Below are positions 39,129 through 48,243 of a stretch of DNA of 64,000 bases, piece after piece. The position numbers and the translations under genes were made by a program. Location: assembly GCF_014201135.1 (NCBI RefSeq), contig NZ_JACHDR010000001.1, positions 682,001-746,000 on the forward strand. The letters run 5' to 3'. The stretch is from Neomicrococcus aestuarii (GTDB taxonomy: Bacteria; Actinomycetota; Actinomycetes; Actinomycetales; Micrococcaceae). The notes under the pieces were generated by a model. That model had not been told where the DNA came from, made no database searches, and saw only the letters and a program-made list of their open reading frames with translations. Numbering within the stretch: the stretch's first letter is position 1; every line of letters starts with the position of its first letter.

Positions 39129-41606
39129 CTATTCGATCCTAGTTCGAGTGGGAATCGCACGGTAATTTAGGCGCTCAGAATCGGTGATGGTGATCAGCAC
39201 AAGGCCGTGCTGATCGGTGCGAGCAGCGGGTATGCCCAATTCGCTGAGTCGATCAGTGGTAGTTGGTGCGGGATGCCCGTAGTCGTTATCGAGGCCGACG
39301 GAGATCAGGGCCAGCTGTGGCGATGCGGCCTCCATAATGCGAGTGCCACCGTTCCGTGCTCCGTGGTGACTGATCTTCAGGATTTCGGCTTCGAGCGCAC
39401 TGTCGGGTGACCGATCGATGAGTGCATCCATGGCGTCGGATTCAATGTCCCCCGTGGTGAGGAAACTCCAGCCGTTGATCACGAACTTCACCACTAAGGA
39501 CGCGTCATTCTCGTTGGACGCGTTTGAGTCTGCGGATAGGACAGTCCACGAGATCCCTCCGATTCTCCCGTGTTGCCCCTCGTGAAGTTGCGTGACTGGA
39601 ACATCGTGGCCGCCCAGTGATTCCGGGGCGTTGGAAGATGCGGGGTCTTCGGAGCTTGAGTAATAGATACTTCCTACCTTTCTTCCTTCGACCGCCCCCG
39701 AAACTCCGCCCGCGTGGTCTGCATGTAAGTGAGTGACGAACAACGTGTGAATCTGCGTGACGTCGAGCGACTTGAGACACTCGTCCATCAACAGAGGATC
39801 CGGACCGGTATCAACGACTATGACCTCGTTGGCGTTGGCGTTCGCGCTGGGATCGGATCCGTTACTGGCGCGGATCACGAATCCATCCCCCTGACCCACA
39901 TCGCACATCGCGATGTTCCACTCCCCCGGTGAAACGGGAACAAACTTGGAAAGCGGTACGAGGCTAGCCAGTAGGGCCGCGCAGGCCGCGGTGATAAGAA
40001 CGAACCTCACTAGGGGCCTCTTGAAATTCCAGAGACCCACTAAGAGGAACGCGGCCACCATCCACGCGACGAGTGCGCCAGGTGCACCGGATGGCCATTC
40101 GAGAACAGCATATGGCAGGCCAGCGAACCACCGACCAATCCAACCCACAACGGCTGAAAGAAGCCCAGCAATCCATACGAGTGGTAGAGAAATTAATGGG
40201 ATGACAGTGCCGATCAGCAGTGCCGCGGTCCCAAGAATGGTGATGAATGGAATGAGTGGGCTCACCACAATATTGGCAAAGGTAGACCAAGTAGAAAACT
40301 GCGGGGCCAACAGTGTCAGCACGGGCAGGCAAGCAATCTGGGAAGACAAAGCAAGCGCTAGAGCTTGGGAGAACCATTCTGGAAATAGATGGCTCAAAAG
40401 CGAGGATAAGGGTCGACCAATCAGGATGATTCCTGCCGTAGCGCTCACGGAAAGCTGGAAAGCTGGTTCATACGCGTAGAACGGATCTATCACTAAGAGC
40501 AACGTGATGCTCAAGGAAAGCGTTGTGAGAGCCTGCCGTTGGCGGCCGGCGAAAACGGCTAGTGCTGCGATACTGCCCATGACGGCTGCTCGTACCACGC
40601 TGGGTTCAGGGAAGACGATCAGAACAAAGCACACCAGGCCCAAAAGGCACCCTAGAATGACGAGCCATCGTGAGAGCCCGAGAGAGCGAAGCAGTAGCCC
40701 AATGAATCCTAGGATCAGGGAGCAGTTTGCGCCGCTCACGGCCGTGAGGTGCGCGAGGCCAGCATCTTTCATGGCTTGTTCTAGCTCATCGCTCTGACCG
40801 CTTCGGTCCCCCATCACCATGCCTGGTAACAGCGCTGGACCGTCGCCCGGAAGTTGCTGAGCTTGTTGGCTGAGTGTGTCACGGGTGTGCCTAACCCATT
40901 GACCGAATGCTGATGACTCTTCGGCTGCTAGAGGTAGGGGTTTCGTGACCGCACGGACCCACGCGATACTCCTTCGGCCGGGTTCGGCGGGTCCGAGTTT
41001 TGCCAGTACTTCGAACTTCATCCCGCTAAGCGGTGAGGAGCTCCCGAAGGACCTCATCATTTCAGGTGTCAGCGTGAGAGTGGCGGTCGCGTTGGCGGAG
41101 AACCATTTGCCGTCGTTGGTGAACTGTTCGATTCTGATGTCCGTCAACCATGCATTCGCAGTAGAACGCGGATCCTGCTCCGAATCCGGACTTGTGCCGA
41201 CCGCCGGAACGGCTGGTGTAGCCGATTCACTGGCAAATGCGGTCTTCATGGTGATCGGCTGAGGATCTTCAAGCAGCTCTATCTTGAGCCTGACCGTCTT
41301 CTCTTCGTTGATGTGTCCTACGAGCGGCGAGGAATTCAGATCTTGATGGTGGAGAGTAGTGGCTCCTGCGAGAACTGTGGCGCCGGCCAGTGCCATGGCT
41401 AGTGGTGACCAGAGTGGCGAGAACCAGCTCAGGATGCCCTCTTGTTTGCTGAGGACCCACAAAGCAGCTGCGCTGAAAATAGTTCCTATAACGAGCGCAA
41501 TCGCGGACACTTCAAGAGAGGACGGCAAAAGCCACAGAGCAGCAAGCCACGCGCCGGTGGCTAGCCAGACGAGACGAAGATCGAGTCGCTGTGTTGTTGC
41601 GGCCAC
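39129..41606 (-). CDS. comEC: ComEC/Rec2 competence protein (DNA channel plus hydrolase domain)
   Basis: Predicted to form the membrane channel for single-stranded DNA uptake. At 825 residues it has an N-terminal membrane pair, a soluble OB-like region, a central multi-helix competence domain (about residues 260-560, including HLTAVSGANCSLILGF), and a C-terminal metallo-beta-lactamase domain with FVTHLHADHAGG. The GTG start shares one base with the comEA stop. Whether the cell is naturally competent cannot be told from this window. Confidence 0.92.
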   Translation of the reverse strand: MAATTQRLDLRLVWLATGAWLAALWLLPSSLEVSAIALVIGTIFSAAALWVLSKQEGILSWFSPLWSPLAMALAGATVLAGATTLHHQDLNSSPLVGHINEEKTVRLKIELLEDPQPITMKTAFASESATPAVPAVGTSPDSEQDPRSTANAWLTDIRIEQFTNDGKWFSANATATLTLTPEMMRSFGSSSPLSGMKFEVLAKLGPAEPGRRSIAWVRAVTKPLPLAAEESSAFGQWVRHTRDTLSQQAQQLPGDGPALLPGMVMGDRSGQSDELEQAMKDAGLAHLTAVSGANCSLILGFIGLLLRSLGLSRWLVILGCLLGLVCFVLIVFPEPSVVRAAVMGSIAALAVFAGRQRQALTTLSLSITLLLVIDPFYAYEPAFQLSVSATAGIILIGRPLSSLLSHLFPEWFSQALALALSSQIACLPVLTLLAPQFSTWSTFANIVVSPLIPFITILGTAALLIGTVIPLISLPLVWIAGLLSAVVGWIGRWFAGLPYAVLEWPSGAPGALVAWMVAAFLLVGLWNFKRPLVRFVLITAACAALLASLVPLSKFVPVSPGEWNIAMCDVGQGDGFVIRASNGSDPSANANANEVIVVDTGPDPLLMDECLKSLDVTQIHTLFVTHLHADHAGGVSGAVEGRKVGSIYYSSSEDPASSNAPESLGGHDVPVTQLHEGQHGRIGGISWTVLSADSNASNENDASLVVKFVINGWSFLTTGDIESDAMDALIDRSPDSALEAEILKISHHGARNGGTRIMEAASPQLALISVGLDNDYGHPAPTTTDRLSELGIPAARTDQHGLVLITITDSERLNYRAIPTRTRIE

Positions 41607-42607
41607 TAGAAGCCAACCAGGCCTTCGAACTTCTTAATGAGCGCTGGACCGATCCCTGAGACTGCATCGAGCTCCGCCATGGAAGCGAAAGGGCCATTCT
41701 GTTCGCGGAACTCAACAATGCGCTGGGACAGTGCAGGCCCCACTCCTGGCAGTGCTTCAAGTTCTTGAGCGGAGGCCACGTTGACGTTGATGACCGTATT
41801 GGTGACGGGGCTGGTGCCAGAGACACTAGGTGCCGAATCGGTTGCATTTGCGCCACTAGTCGATGAATCGTCTAACGAATTACCGGGTACAGAGCCTGAC
41901 GCAGACCCTGGCGCAGCAACTGGCGGCGGCTCGCCCACTTTCGGGACGTACAACTGCTGTCCGTCTTGTGCCAGCTCGGCCAGATTGATGGATTTGATGT
42001 CCGCTTCAGGCAAGATGCCGCCGGCACGCTCGATGACGTTTCCCCAACGTTCCCCAGACGTGACCGTGTAAAGCCCGGGCTTTTTCACCAAACCTTGAAC
42101 CGAGACCGTGACTTGACCTTCGGGATGGTTCGACTCACTCGGCGTCGATGAAGCTTCGTAAGGTGAAGGGCTCTCGCCTATCGGACTGGAACTGGATGAG
42201 CTTGGATCGGACAAACTGAGGGCTGATGAGCTGGGGCTTGTTGCAGTGGGTGCTTCTCTGGTGATGGATCCCAGCTCTTGAGACTGCGGGATTGGGCGTA
42301 GCCACAAGCTAAAAGCGATCCACAGCAGAACTCCCACCAGAAGGCAAAGGATTGCGCTTCGTTTCACACGCCACGTGAGATCAAGCCGCTCTGGATTTCG
42401 CGGAGACTTCTTCGATCCGCTTATCAGAGCGGAGCGTGATCGTGTCAGGTTCCGACGAAGCCAATGTCCGCGAGAAGAATCAACGCGCGCCGCATCGCGT
42501 CGACCACCCTTGATGCGTTCCTGATCCGACTGGTACTGCGGATCGGACTCTGCTGCATCGCCGATGTCGTGTTCAAGTTCGAGTTGTTCCCATCGATGTC
42601 GCCCCAT
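41606..42607 (-). CDS. comEA: ComEA-type DNA-binding protein
   Basis: Membrane-anchored DNA receptor of competence. The first ~80 residues are charged and cytoplasmic, one transmembrane helix covers about residues 85-105, and a Ser/Pro-rich linker follows. An SLBB domain (TVSVQGLVKKPGLYTV) lies near residues 165-230. The C-terminal helix-hairpin-helix pair (ASAQELEALPGVGPALSQRI and AVSGIGPALIKKF) binds DNA. It is the first gene of comEA-comEC-holA and the last backbone gene before the AT-rich island. Confidence 0.92.
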   Translation of the reverse strand: MGRHRWEQLELEHDIGDAAESDPQYQSDQERIKGGRRDAARVDSSRGHWLRRNLTRSRSALISGSKKSPRNPERLDLTWRVKRSAILCLLVGVLLWIAFSLWLRPIPQSQELGSITREAPTATSPSSSALSLSDPSSSSSSPIGESPSPYEASSTPSESNHPEGQVTVSVQGLVKKPGLYTVTSGERWGNVIERAGGILPEADIKSINLAELAQDGQQLYVPKVGEPPPVAAPGSASGSVPGNSLDDSSTSGANATDSAPSVSGTSPVTNTVINVNVASAQELEALPGVGPALSQRIVEFREQNGPFASMAELDAVSGIGPALIKKFEGLVGF

Positions 42608-42989
42608 AGCAAAGAGGTTAGAGATGGAAGGCAGCCCTATTTCAGCGAAAGTCGTGAATTGTTGATAAAGAGGGGGTTCAGCACTTTAGCTGAACAGATG
42701 TGGGTGAATCGCTGCATTAGTCGAGAGAAGGAGGTCGCAGTTCGCAAAACAACTTCCAACGGTTAATTGAGCTCAGGGAACATGCCGTGAGCGGGAAATT
42801 ATCCTCAGCCCGGCATTGAATTTTGTTCATCTAAGATCTAACGCATAAGTTCAACTGCTAAGTCGATTGAGTCACTCGCGAACTTCTAAGCAGCTAAACC
42901 TCCACTGGCTCAAAAACGCTGACTCTGGTTACAGAATACAAATTCTGAGAGTGAAGTTGTGCGGATCTAATAGATAGATGCTTGCTGCC
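42608..42989. other. Intergenic junction between comEA and the methylamine island
   Basis: About 380 bp, AT-rich, with no convincing gene. A 6-bp stem CAGAAT/ATTCTG (42932-42947) could be a weak terminator for the regulator at 42990. It probably contains the comEA promoter and one boundary of the inserted region. Confidence 0.5.
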
Positions 42990-43628
42990 TCACTTTGCCG
43001 AAACAGCAAGAAATTTGATAGGCAAATCAATCAGCACTAATGGGCCATGTGGGCCCTCTCCGTCGAGAAGAAGCGAGTCACCGGCTTGCATTGAATATTC
43101 ATAGGCTCCATGTCCGTAAATCATTTTACCCGAGAGCATGTATAGAAATTCCGTGCCGGGGTGCTGAAAAAGGGGGAAGACGTCCGAAGCGTCCGTCAGT
43201 GTCACCAGGGTTGGTTCTAGGGCGTCTGGTCGTCCTTTGAGGGTTCCTAGCACACGATATTCATGTCCGTGCTGCGTTCCGCTTCGGACTGTTACGCTAC
43301 CTTCTCCGTTTTTGGTGAAGGTAGCATCTCGGTCGGTGTCTGCTCCGCGGAATAGGGCGGTCACCGGAACCCTCAAACCATCTGCCAGTCGTTGTAGCGT
43401 CGTCAGTGAACAGGATGTGCTGGCCGACTCAATCTTGGAAATCATGGCTTTTGACATATTTGTCCTCGATGCGAGCTCAGCTGAGGAGAGACCGTTTGCT
43501 GTCCTGTAATGCCGAACTTGTCCAGCGATGATTTGTTCAAGACTAACTGGGGTACGACTTATATCCGTGTCCGCATCACCTTTTGAGTCCAGTGGAAGGT
43601 CCGAATGGTAAGGAGGAGGGGTGATCAT
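42990..43628 (-). CDS. XRE-family regulator with C-terminal cupin
   Basis: A transcription regulator of the HTH-XRE plus cupin type. Residues about 32-90 hold the helix-turn-helix (SSAELASRTNMSKAMISKIE). Residues about 140-205 hold the cupin barrel (HPGTEFLYMLSGKMIYGHG, then MQAGDSLLLDGEGPHGP), which would bind a small ligand. This architecture is common in regulators of amino-acid and polyamine catabolism. It is the last gene on the minus strand of the methylamine cluster, 28 bp after the M20 gene, so it is a candidate local regulator. Confidence 0.85.
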   Translation of the reverse strand: MITPPPYHSDLPLDSKGDADTDISRTPVSLEQIIAGQVRHYRTANGLSSAELASRTNMSKAMISKIESASTSCSLTTLQRLADGLRVPVTALFRGADTDRDATFTKNGEGSVTVRSGTQHGHEYRVLGTLKGRPDALEPTLVTLTDASDVFPLFQHPGTEFLYMLSGKMIYGHGAYEYSMQAGDSLLLDGEGPHGPLVLIDLPIKFLAVSAK

Positions 43629-43656
43629 TGAGACATCATAGGCTGGACTTGGCTTT

Positions 43657-44925
43657 CTAGCCTATATGCCGTGCTCGACCGATGAGCCCAGACAATGCAT
43701 CTGCCAGACATAGGGCGCCTGCTTCGGAATCCGCATCTTCGATTTGCTCTTCTGGGGAGTGTGAAATTCCGGTGGGGTTTCGGACGAACAGCATAGCGGT
43801 AGGAATATGGGAGGCAAGTACTCCGGCATCATGACCAGCGCCGGTGTTCAGTATCGGTGCGGCTGGAATCAGTCCTTTAAGTTGCTCTCTAAGACTCGTG
43901 TTGAAGTGAACCGTGGGGCTTAGCGACTCTACGTCGAATGCTATATTGCATCCCTCCTCGGCGGCTATGAGGCGAGCATTGAGGTGAATGGACTCCACGA
44001 GCGATGCCGTGATTTCATCCTTGGGATGGCGAACATCGACCCACATGTCCACTCTGGATGCGATCACGTTAGTTCCCCCTGGAATAGGCTGAAGTCTTCC
44101 AACGGTCGCGCGGGCATCTCGGTATTTGGTTGCAGCATCCCGTATACCAACGAGAATTTTTGCAGCGGCTATCATCGGATCATGTCGGTCACTCATCAGA
44201 GTGGTACCTGCGTGGTTACCCTGCCCATATACGGAGAGTTTCCATCTTCCGTGACCAAGTATGGAAGAGCCGATGGCCACTGGCTGGTCTAAGTCAAACA
44301 GCCCTCTTCCCTGTTCGATGTGGAGCTCGATGAATAGACCGAGTTGGTTAAGGGCACTTAGATCGGCGCCGATGAATCGGGGGTCTTGGCCATTTGCAGC
44401 GGCTACATCAGCGTAGGTATTGCCATCAACATCTTTGAGGTTGCGTACTTTGTTGGGGTCTATGGCCCCCGTGAGGAGTCGCGAACCTAAACACGCTACG
44501 CCAAAACGGGATCCCTCCTCCTCGGGGAAAACTGCAATGGCCAGAGGACGTCTGGGTCTAATTCCACGAGACTTTAAAATGTCGATCGCAATGAGGGCTG
44601 AGGCCACGCCAAGCGGGCCGTCATATGCTCCACCGCCGGGTACCGAATCCAAGTGGCTGCCTGTGACAACGGCATCTCGACGAATTCCGATCGATGTATC
44701 CCACCAAGCCCACATAATTCCGTTTACATCCGTATAAACGTCTAACCCGCGTCGTCCGGCTTGCTCGCTAAACCAACTACGAAGCTCAGTCTCGGCGCCG
44801 GAGAATACTGGACGGGAGTAGCCGCCGCGATGCTTGTCGGCTCCTATGCGGGCGATGTCTTGCATCAGACCGGTTACCGTGCCGAATGCTGGCTTCATCG
44901 CAGAATTTCCCATTCGTGCGTCCAT
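43657..44925 (-). CDS. M20-family amidohydrolase (N-carbamoyl-amino-acid/allantoate hydrolase type)
   Basis: A metal-dependent amidase of the hydantoinase/carbamoylase group. Motifs: GSHLDSVPGGGAYDGPLG (metal His and Asp), FPEEEGSRFG (catalytic Glu pair), HIEQGRGL, and a C-terminal SGAGHDA-like stretch reading NTGAGHDAGVLA. Length 422 is typical. It lies 21 bp after the flavin oxidase gene in the same direction. In this setting it might hydrolyse an N-substituted amino acid or a gamma-glutamyl amide formed from methylamine. That role is speculation; carbamoyl-amino acids are the known substrates of relatives. Confidence 0.82.
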   Translation of the reverse strand: MDARMGNSAMKPAFGTVTGLMQDIARIGADKHRGGYSRPVFSGAETELRSWFSEQAGRRGLDVYTDVNGIMWAWWDTSIGIRRDAVVTGSHLDSVPGGGAYDGPLGVASALIAIDILKSRGIRPRRPLAIAVFPEEEGSRFGVACLGSRLLTGAIDPNKVRNLKDVDGNTYADVAAANGQDPRFIGADLSALNQLGLFIELHIEQGRGLFDLDQPVAIGSSILGHGRWKLSVYGQGNHAGTTLMSDRHDPMIAAAKILVGIRDAATKYRDARATVGRLQPIPGGTNVIASRVDMWVDVRHPKDEITASLVESIHLNARLIAAEEGCNIAFDVESLSPTVHFNTSLREQLKGLIPAAPILNTGAGHDAGVLASHIPTAMLFVRNPTGISHSPEEQIEDADSEAGALCLADALSGLIGRARHIG

Positions 44926-44946
44926 TTCTGTAAGTCTTTCCCGTGG

Positions 44947-46098
44947 CTAAAAGTTGGATTCGATGGCTCCAGTATGAGCAGTTGCCGGACGAAACCGTAC
45001 GGGAATGTCGCGTGTTCCTGTCGCTAGGTCGGCTGCCCATTCACCAATCAACGGCGCAAATTTTGCTCCGTGTCCAGAGCAAGGAGAAAGCACTGTGATG
45101 TTTTCTGTTTTGTCGATGATGAAATTCTCGTCCGGGGTATTGGTAAACAAACAGGTAGTTTCCGCATAGGGCTCTGGATTGAGGCCTGGAAGGTACTTAC
45201 GCACGTAATCAATGACTCGGAGTCGATTTTCCGGATCAATCTGACCAGTTTGTTCCGCTGCGGACGATATGAACCTTCCGCCGTTGTATTCAGCAACTTT
45301 CTGGCCAACAAAGTCGGCGTCTCGCCCTCCCGGCAACCCATAGGTCTGCATGTTTGCACTCTTATGAATGAATGTTGGCCAAGGTGCTTGGTTGTCAAGA
45401 TAGTGAAAGTGGTATGCCTGTTCCTGGCGGACAGTTATTGCCGGCAGTCCCCCAAGGAATCCTGCGGGCAGTGGTAAGAGATCGAGTAAGGCTGGGAGCC
45501 ATCCTCCGGCGCTGATAATGAGATTTGATGCCTCGAGACTTTCCCCGGACGAAGAGACTAATTTATACCCATTCAGGGAACGTTGGACTTCGGATACATC
45601 CCAGTTGGTCAAAACCCTAGCGCCCTGAATTTTGGCTTGGTCGACCATCGTGTTGACCGCACTTTCAGCATCGATAACGCCAGCTCCTGGATGCCAAAGT
45701 GCTGGCGTATCAACGGCAATGTGCGGCCATCGATTGCGCGCTTCGCTTGGATTGAGTAGTTCGTGATCTACCCCCGCTCGTTCAAGGATGCGAGCGAGTT
45801 CTTCCGGACGTCTTTCGGATCCGTAATCCACCGCCCCAACTCGAGTGATCAGAGCTTGCCCCGAGACTTTCTCGAGTTCATCCCAGAGAAGTCTGGACTC
45901 GATGACAGCGCGGGTATAGAAATCGTCGGGATATGCATATCGAAAAATGCGAGCAGAGCCGTGAGAACTGCCCTCGTGACTTGCCGGAACCGTTCGTTCA
46001 AGGAGGGTAACTTCATGGCCTCGGGAGGCTAGATTCCATGCTGTTGCGGCACCGGCAAGGCCCGCTCCGACCACTACATAATCGGATGAATCGGCCAT
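44947..46098 (-). CDS. Monomeric sarcosine oxidase-family flavoprotein (N-methyl amino acid oxidase)
   Basis: Predicted to oxidise a secondary N-methyl amine to the primary amine, formaldehyde and hydrogen peroxide. The N-terminal FAD motif is VVVGAGLAGAATAW and the next block is SSHGSARIFRYAY, as in monomeric sarcosine and N-methyltryptophan oxidases. Cys316 in TTCLFTNTPDENFIID aligns with the covalent-FAD cysteine of that family, and SGHGAKFAP follows. Length 383 is typical. The gene shares its first base with the end of mgsC. Since MgsABC makes N-methylglutamate, that compound is the likely substrate (inference); sarcosine is the alternative. Confidence 0.85.
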   Translation of the reverse strand: MADSSDYVVVGAGLAGAATAWNLASRGHEVTLLERTVPASHEGSSHGSARIFRYAYPDDFYTRAVIESRLLWDELEKVSGQALITRVGAVDYGSERRPEELARILERAGVDHELLNPSEARNRWPHIAVDTPALWHPGAGVIDAESAVNTMVDQAKIQGARVLTNWDVSEVQRSLNGYKLVSSSGESLEASNLIISAGGWLPALLDLLPLPAGFLGGLPAITVRQEQAYHFHYLDNQAPWPTFIHKSANMQTYGLPGGRDADFVGQKVAEYNGGRFISSAAEQTGQIDPENRLRVIDYVRKYLPGLNPEPYAETTCLFTNTPDENFIIDKTENITVLSPCSGHGAKFAPLIGEWAADLATGTRDIPVRFRPATAHTGAIESNF

Positions 46099-47486
46099 TA
46101 TTTGACCCCTGGAATCCAGTTTGTTCCAGCTAACGGCACGCGAGCCATAGCGGATGCTTCAATTGTAAGAGCAACTAAATCCTCGGGCTCAAGATTGTGT
46201 AGGTGAGACTTTCCACAAGCTCGTGCAATAGTCTGTGCCTCCATGGTTAGAACACGAAGATAATTTGCTAGGCGACGTCCGGCCGCTACAGGATCAAGTC
46301 GGGATGCCAGCTCGGGGTCCTGCGTGGTGATTCCAGCTGGGTCTCGTCCGTCTTGGAAGTCGTCGTAAAAGCCGGCTGCCGAGCCTAGCGCTGCATATTC
46401 CGCAGCGTATCGGGGGTCGTTGTCTCCGAGGGCGATTAGGGCCGCCGTACCAATAGCTACAGCGTCGGCTCCAAGCGCCATAGCTTTAGCGACATCGGCA
46501 CCGGTACGAATTCCTCCGGAAACGATCAGCTGAACCTTTCGGTGCATCCCAAGTTCTTGAAGGGCTTGCACTGCTTGCGGGATGGCCGCCAAAGTGGGAA
46601 TTCCCACGTTCTCAATAAATACCTGCTGAGTCGCAGCAGTACCGCCCTGCATGCCATCCACAACCACGACGTCTGCTCCAGCTTTGACAGCTAGTGCTGT
46701 GTCGTAATAGGGGCGAGACGCGCCGATTTTGACGTAGATCGGAGTCTTCCAGTCAGTAATTTCACGAAGTTCACCGATCTTGATTTCTAGATCGTCTGGG
46801 CCGGTCCAGTCGGGATGACGACTTGCGGATCGTTGGTCAATTCCTACCGGCAGTGTTCGCATTCCAGCGACGCGTTCAGTAATCTTTTGGCCCAGCAGCA
46901 TGCCGCCGCCGCCTGGCTTTGCACCTTGGCCTAGAACAACTTCGATGGCATCCGCTTTGCGGAGGTCATCAGGATTCATACCGTAACGCGACGGCAAATA
47001 TTGATAGACAAGATTCTTTGACTGACCGCGTTCTTCGGGCGTCATTCCACCATCGCCAGTGGTGGTGGAGGTACCAACCTCGCTTGCACCGCGTCCCAGC
47101 GCTTCTTTTGCGTTTGCGGACAAGGCTCCAAAGCTCATCCCTGCAATGGTTATCGGTGTCTCTAGGTGTAGCGGACGGCTTGCATGACGATCGCCAAGAA
47201 CTACATCGGTGTCGCACTTCTCGCGATATCCTTCGAGTGGGTACCGGGACATGGATGCGCCCAGGAACAGTAAGTCATCGAAGTGCGGGAGCTTTCGTTT
47301 TGCGCCCCAGCCGCGAATATCGTAAACGCCGGTTGCGGCTGCTCGTTGGATGTCTGCGATTGTAGCTCGGTCAAAAGTGGCCGATTCACGCAGTCCAAGT
47401 TCCTCGGTCTGCTGAACCGAAGTAATAGCGGCTGGGTTGCTCTGATCGATTTGAACAGAATCTTGGGGTACTGAGGTGGCGGTCAT
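46098..47486 (-). CDS. mgsC: N-methylglutamate synthase, FMN glutamate-synthase-like subunit
   Basis: The largest subunit of a three-part glutamate-synthase-like enzyme that makes N-methylglutamate from methylamine-derived intermediates. Residues about 110-400 form the FMN barrel, with GMSFGALSANAKEAL, GDGGMTPEERG, the glycine run QGAKPGGGGML, VVVDGMQGGTAATQ, and SGGIRTGADVAKAMALGADAVAIGTA. CGKSHLHNLEPEDL lies near the C-terminus. The ATG at 47486 has AAGGAC upstream. An in-frame extension to 47813 lies inside mgsB and does not resemble the family. The alternative name is GlxD-like; context with gmaS favours mgsC. Confidence 0.88.
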   Translation of the reverse strand: MTATSVPQDSVQIDQSNPAAITSVQQTEELGLRESATFDRATIADIQRAAATGVYDIRGWGAKRKLPHFDDLLFLGASMSRYPLEGYREKCDTDVVLGDRHASRPLHLETPITIAGMSFGALSANAKEALGRGASEVGTSTTTGDGGMTPEERGQSKNLVYQYLPSRYGMNPDDLRKADAIEVVLGQGAKPGGGGMLLGQKITERVAGMRTLPVGIDQRSASRHPDWTGPDDLEIKIGELREITDWKTPIYVKIGASRPYYDTALAVKAGADVVVVDGMQGGTAATQQVFIENVGIPTLAAIPQAVQALQELGMHRKVQLIVSGGIRTGADVAKAMALGADAVAIGTAALIALGDNDPRYAAEYAALGSAAGFYDDFQDGRDPAGITTQDPELASRLDPVAAGRRLANYLRVLTMEAQTIARACGKSHLHNLEPEDLVALTIEASAMARVPLAGTNWIPGVK

Positions 47487-47499
47487 TTTTCTGTCCTTA

Positions 47500-48243
47500 T
47501 TAATAGGCGGTCGAGTTGTGGACGCTGAAGTGGTAAAGATTTCGAGCTGATCCGTAACGCTTGAATTCCGTTGGATCGTCGGTTCGTCCGGCTGCAATGA
47601 GGAGTTCGGCAAGTTCCTCGAGGTGCTCGGATTCCATGGGCTTTTGGATGCAGTCCGCGCCAAGCGATGCAACGCTTCCCTTGACATAAATTCTTGCTTC
47701 GTAGATGGAGTCGCCGAGTGCTTCTCCGGCGTCTCCACAGACGACGAGCCGTCCTGCTTGCGCCATGAATGCTGACATATGACCGATATTTCCCCCGACC
47801 ACGATGTCAACACCTTTCATAGAAATTCCACATCGGGCACCAGCGTTGCCGTCAATTACCACCAATCCCCCATGACCAGTTGCGGCAGCAGATTGTGACG
47901 CGTCGCCCTTTACATGGACTCTTCCAGACATGATGTTCTCAGCCAGACCCACACCAGCATTGCCACTAATGGTTACTTCGCCCTTTTGGTGCATTCCGGC
48001 AGCATAATAACCAGCATGGCCATTGATACTTACTGAAATATCAGTGTCGATGCCTACCGCAAGGCTATGTTTTCCCCCTGGGTTTATTACCGTCCACGCT
48101 TGACCATCTTCTGCGTCGTGAAGTGCCTGATTCAGGTCACGCACGGGACTATCAATTAGATCCACCACAAATGCGACGGGATTTGCGCTGACCTGTGGAG
48201 CTGCGCTCGGAATCTGGGATTCGGGGCTTGTTAGAGTGACCAC
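47500..48243 (-). CDS. mgsB: N-methylglutamate synthase, GXGXG-domain subunit
   Basis: Corresponds to the C-terminal beta-helix domain of glutamate synthase (GXGXG repeats, also like formylmethanofuran dehydrogenase subunit C). Repeated glycine-rich turns are seen in AGYYAAGMHQKGEVTISGNAG, GLVVIDGNAGARCGISMKG and AQAGRLVVCGDAGEALGDSI. The first ~20 residues are a Ser/Pro-rich extension. Its GTG start overlaps the mgsA stop by 13 bp. Length 247 fits MgsB/GlxC. Confidence 0.87.
   Translation of the reverse strand: MVTLTSPESQIPSAAPQVSANPVAFVVDLIDSPVRDLNQALHDAEDGQAWTVINPGGKHSLAVGIDTDISVSINGHAGYYAAGMHQKGEVTISGNAGVGLAENIMSGRVHVKGDASQSAAATGHGGLVVIDGNAGARCGISMKGVDIVVGGNIGHMSAFMAQAGRLVVCGDAGEALGDSIYEARIYVKGSVASLGADCIQKPMESEHLEELAELLIAAGRTDDPTEFKRYGSARNLYHFSVHNSTAY

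Noticed and set aside
46098-47813. N-terminally extended MgsC starting at 47813
   Set aside because: The extra 109 residues lie within mgsB and are unlike any glutamate-synthase domain; the ATG at 47486 has a ribosome site.
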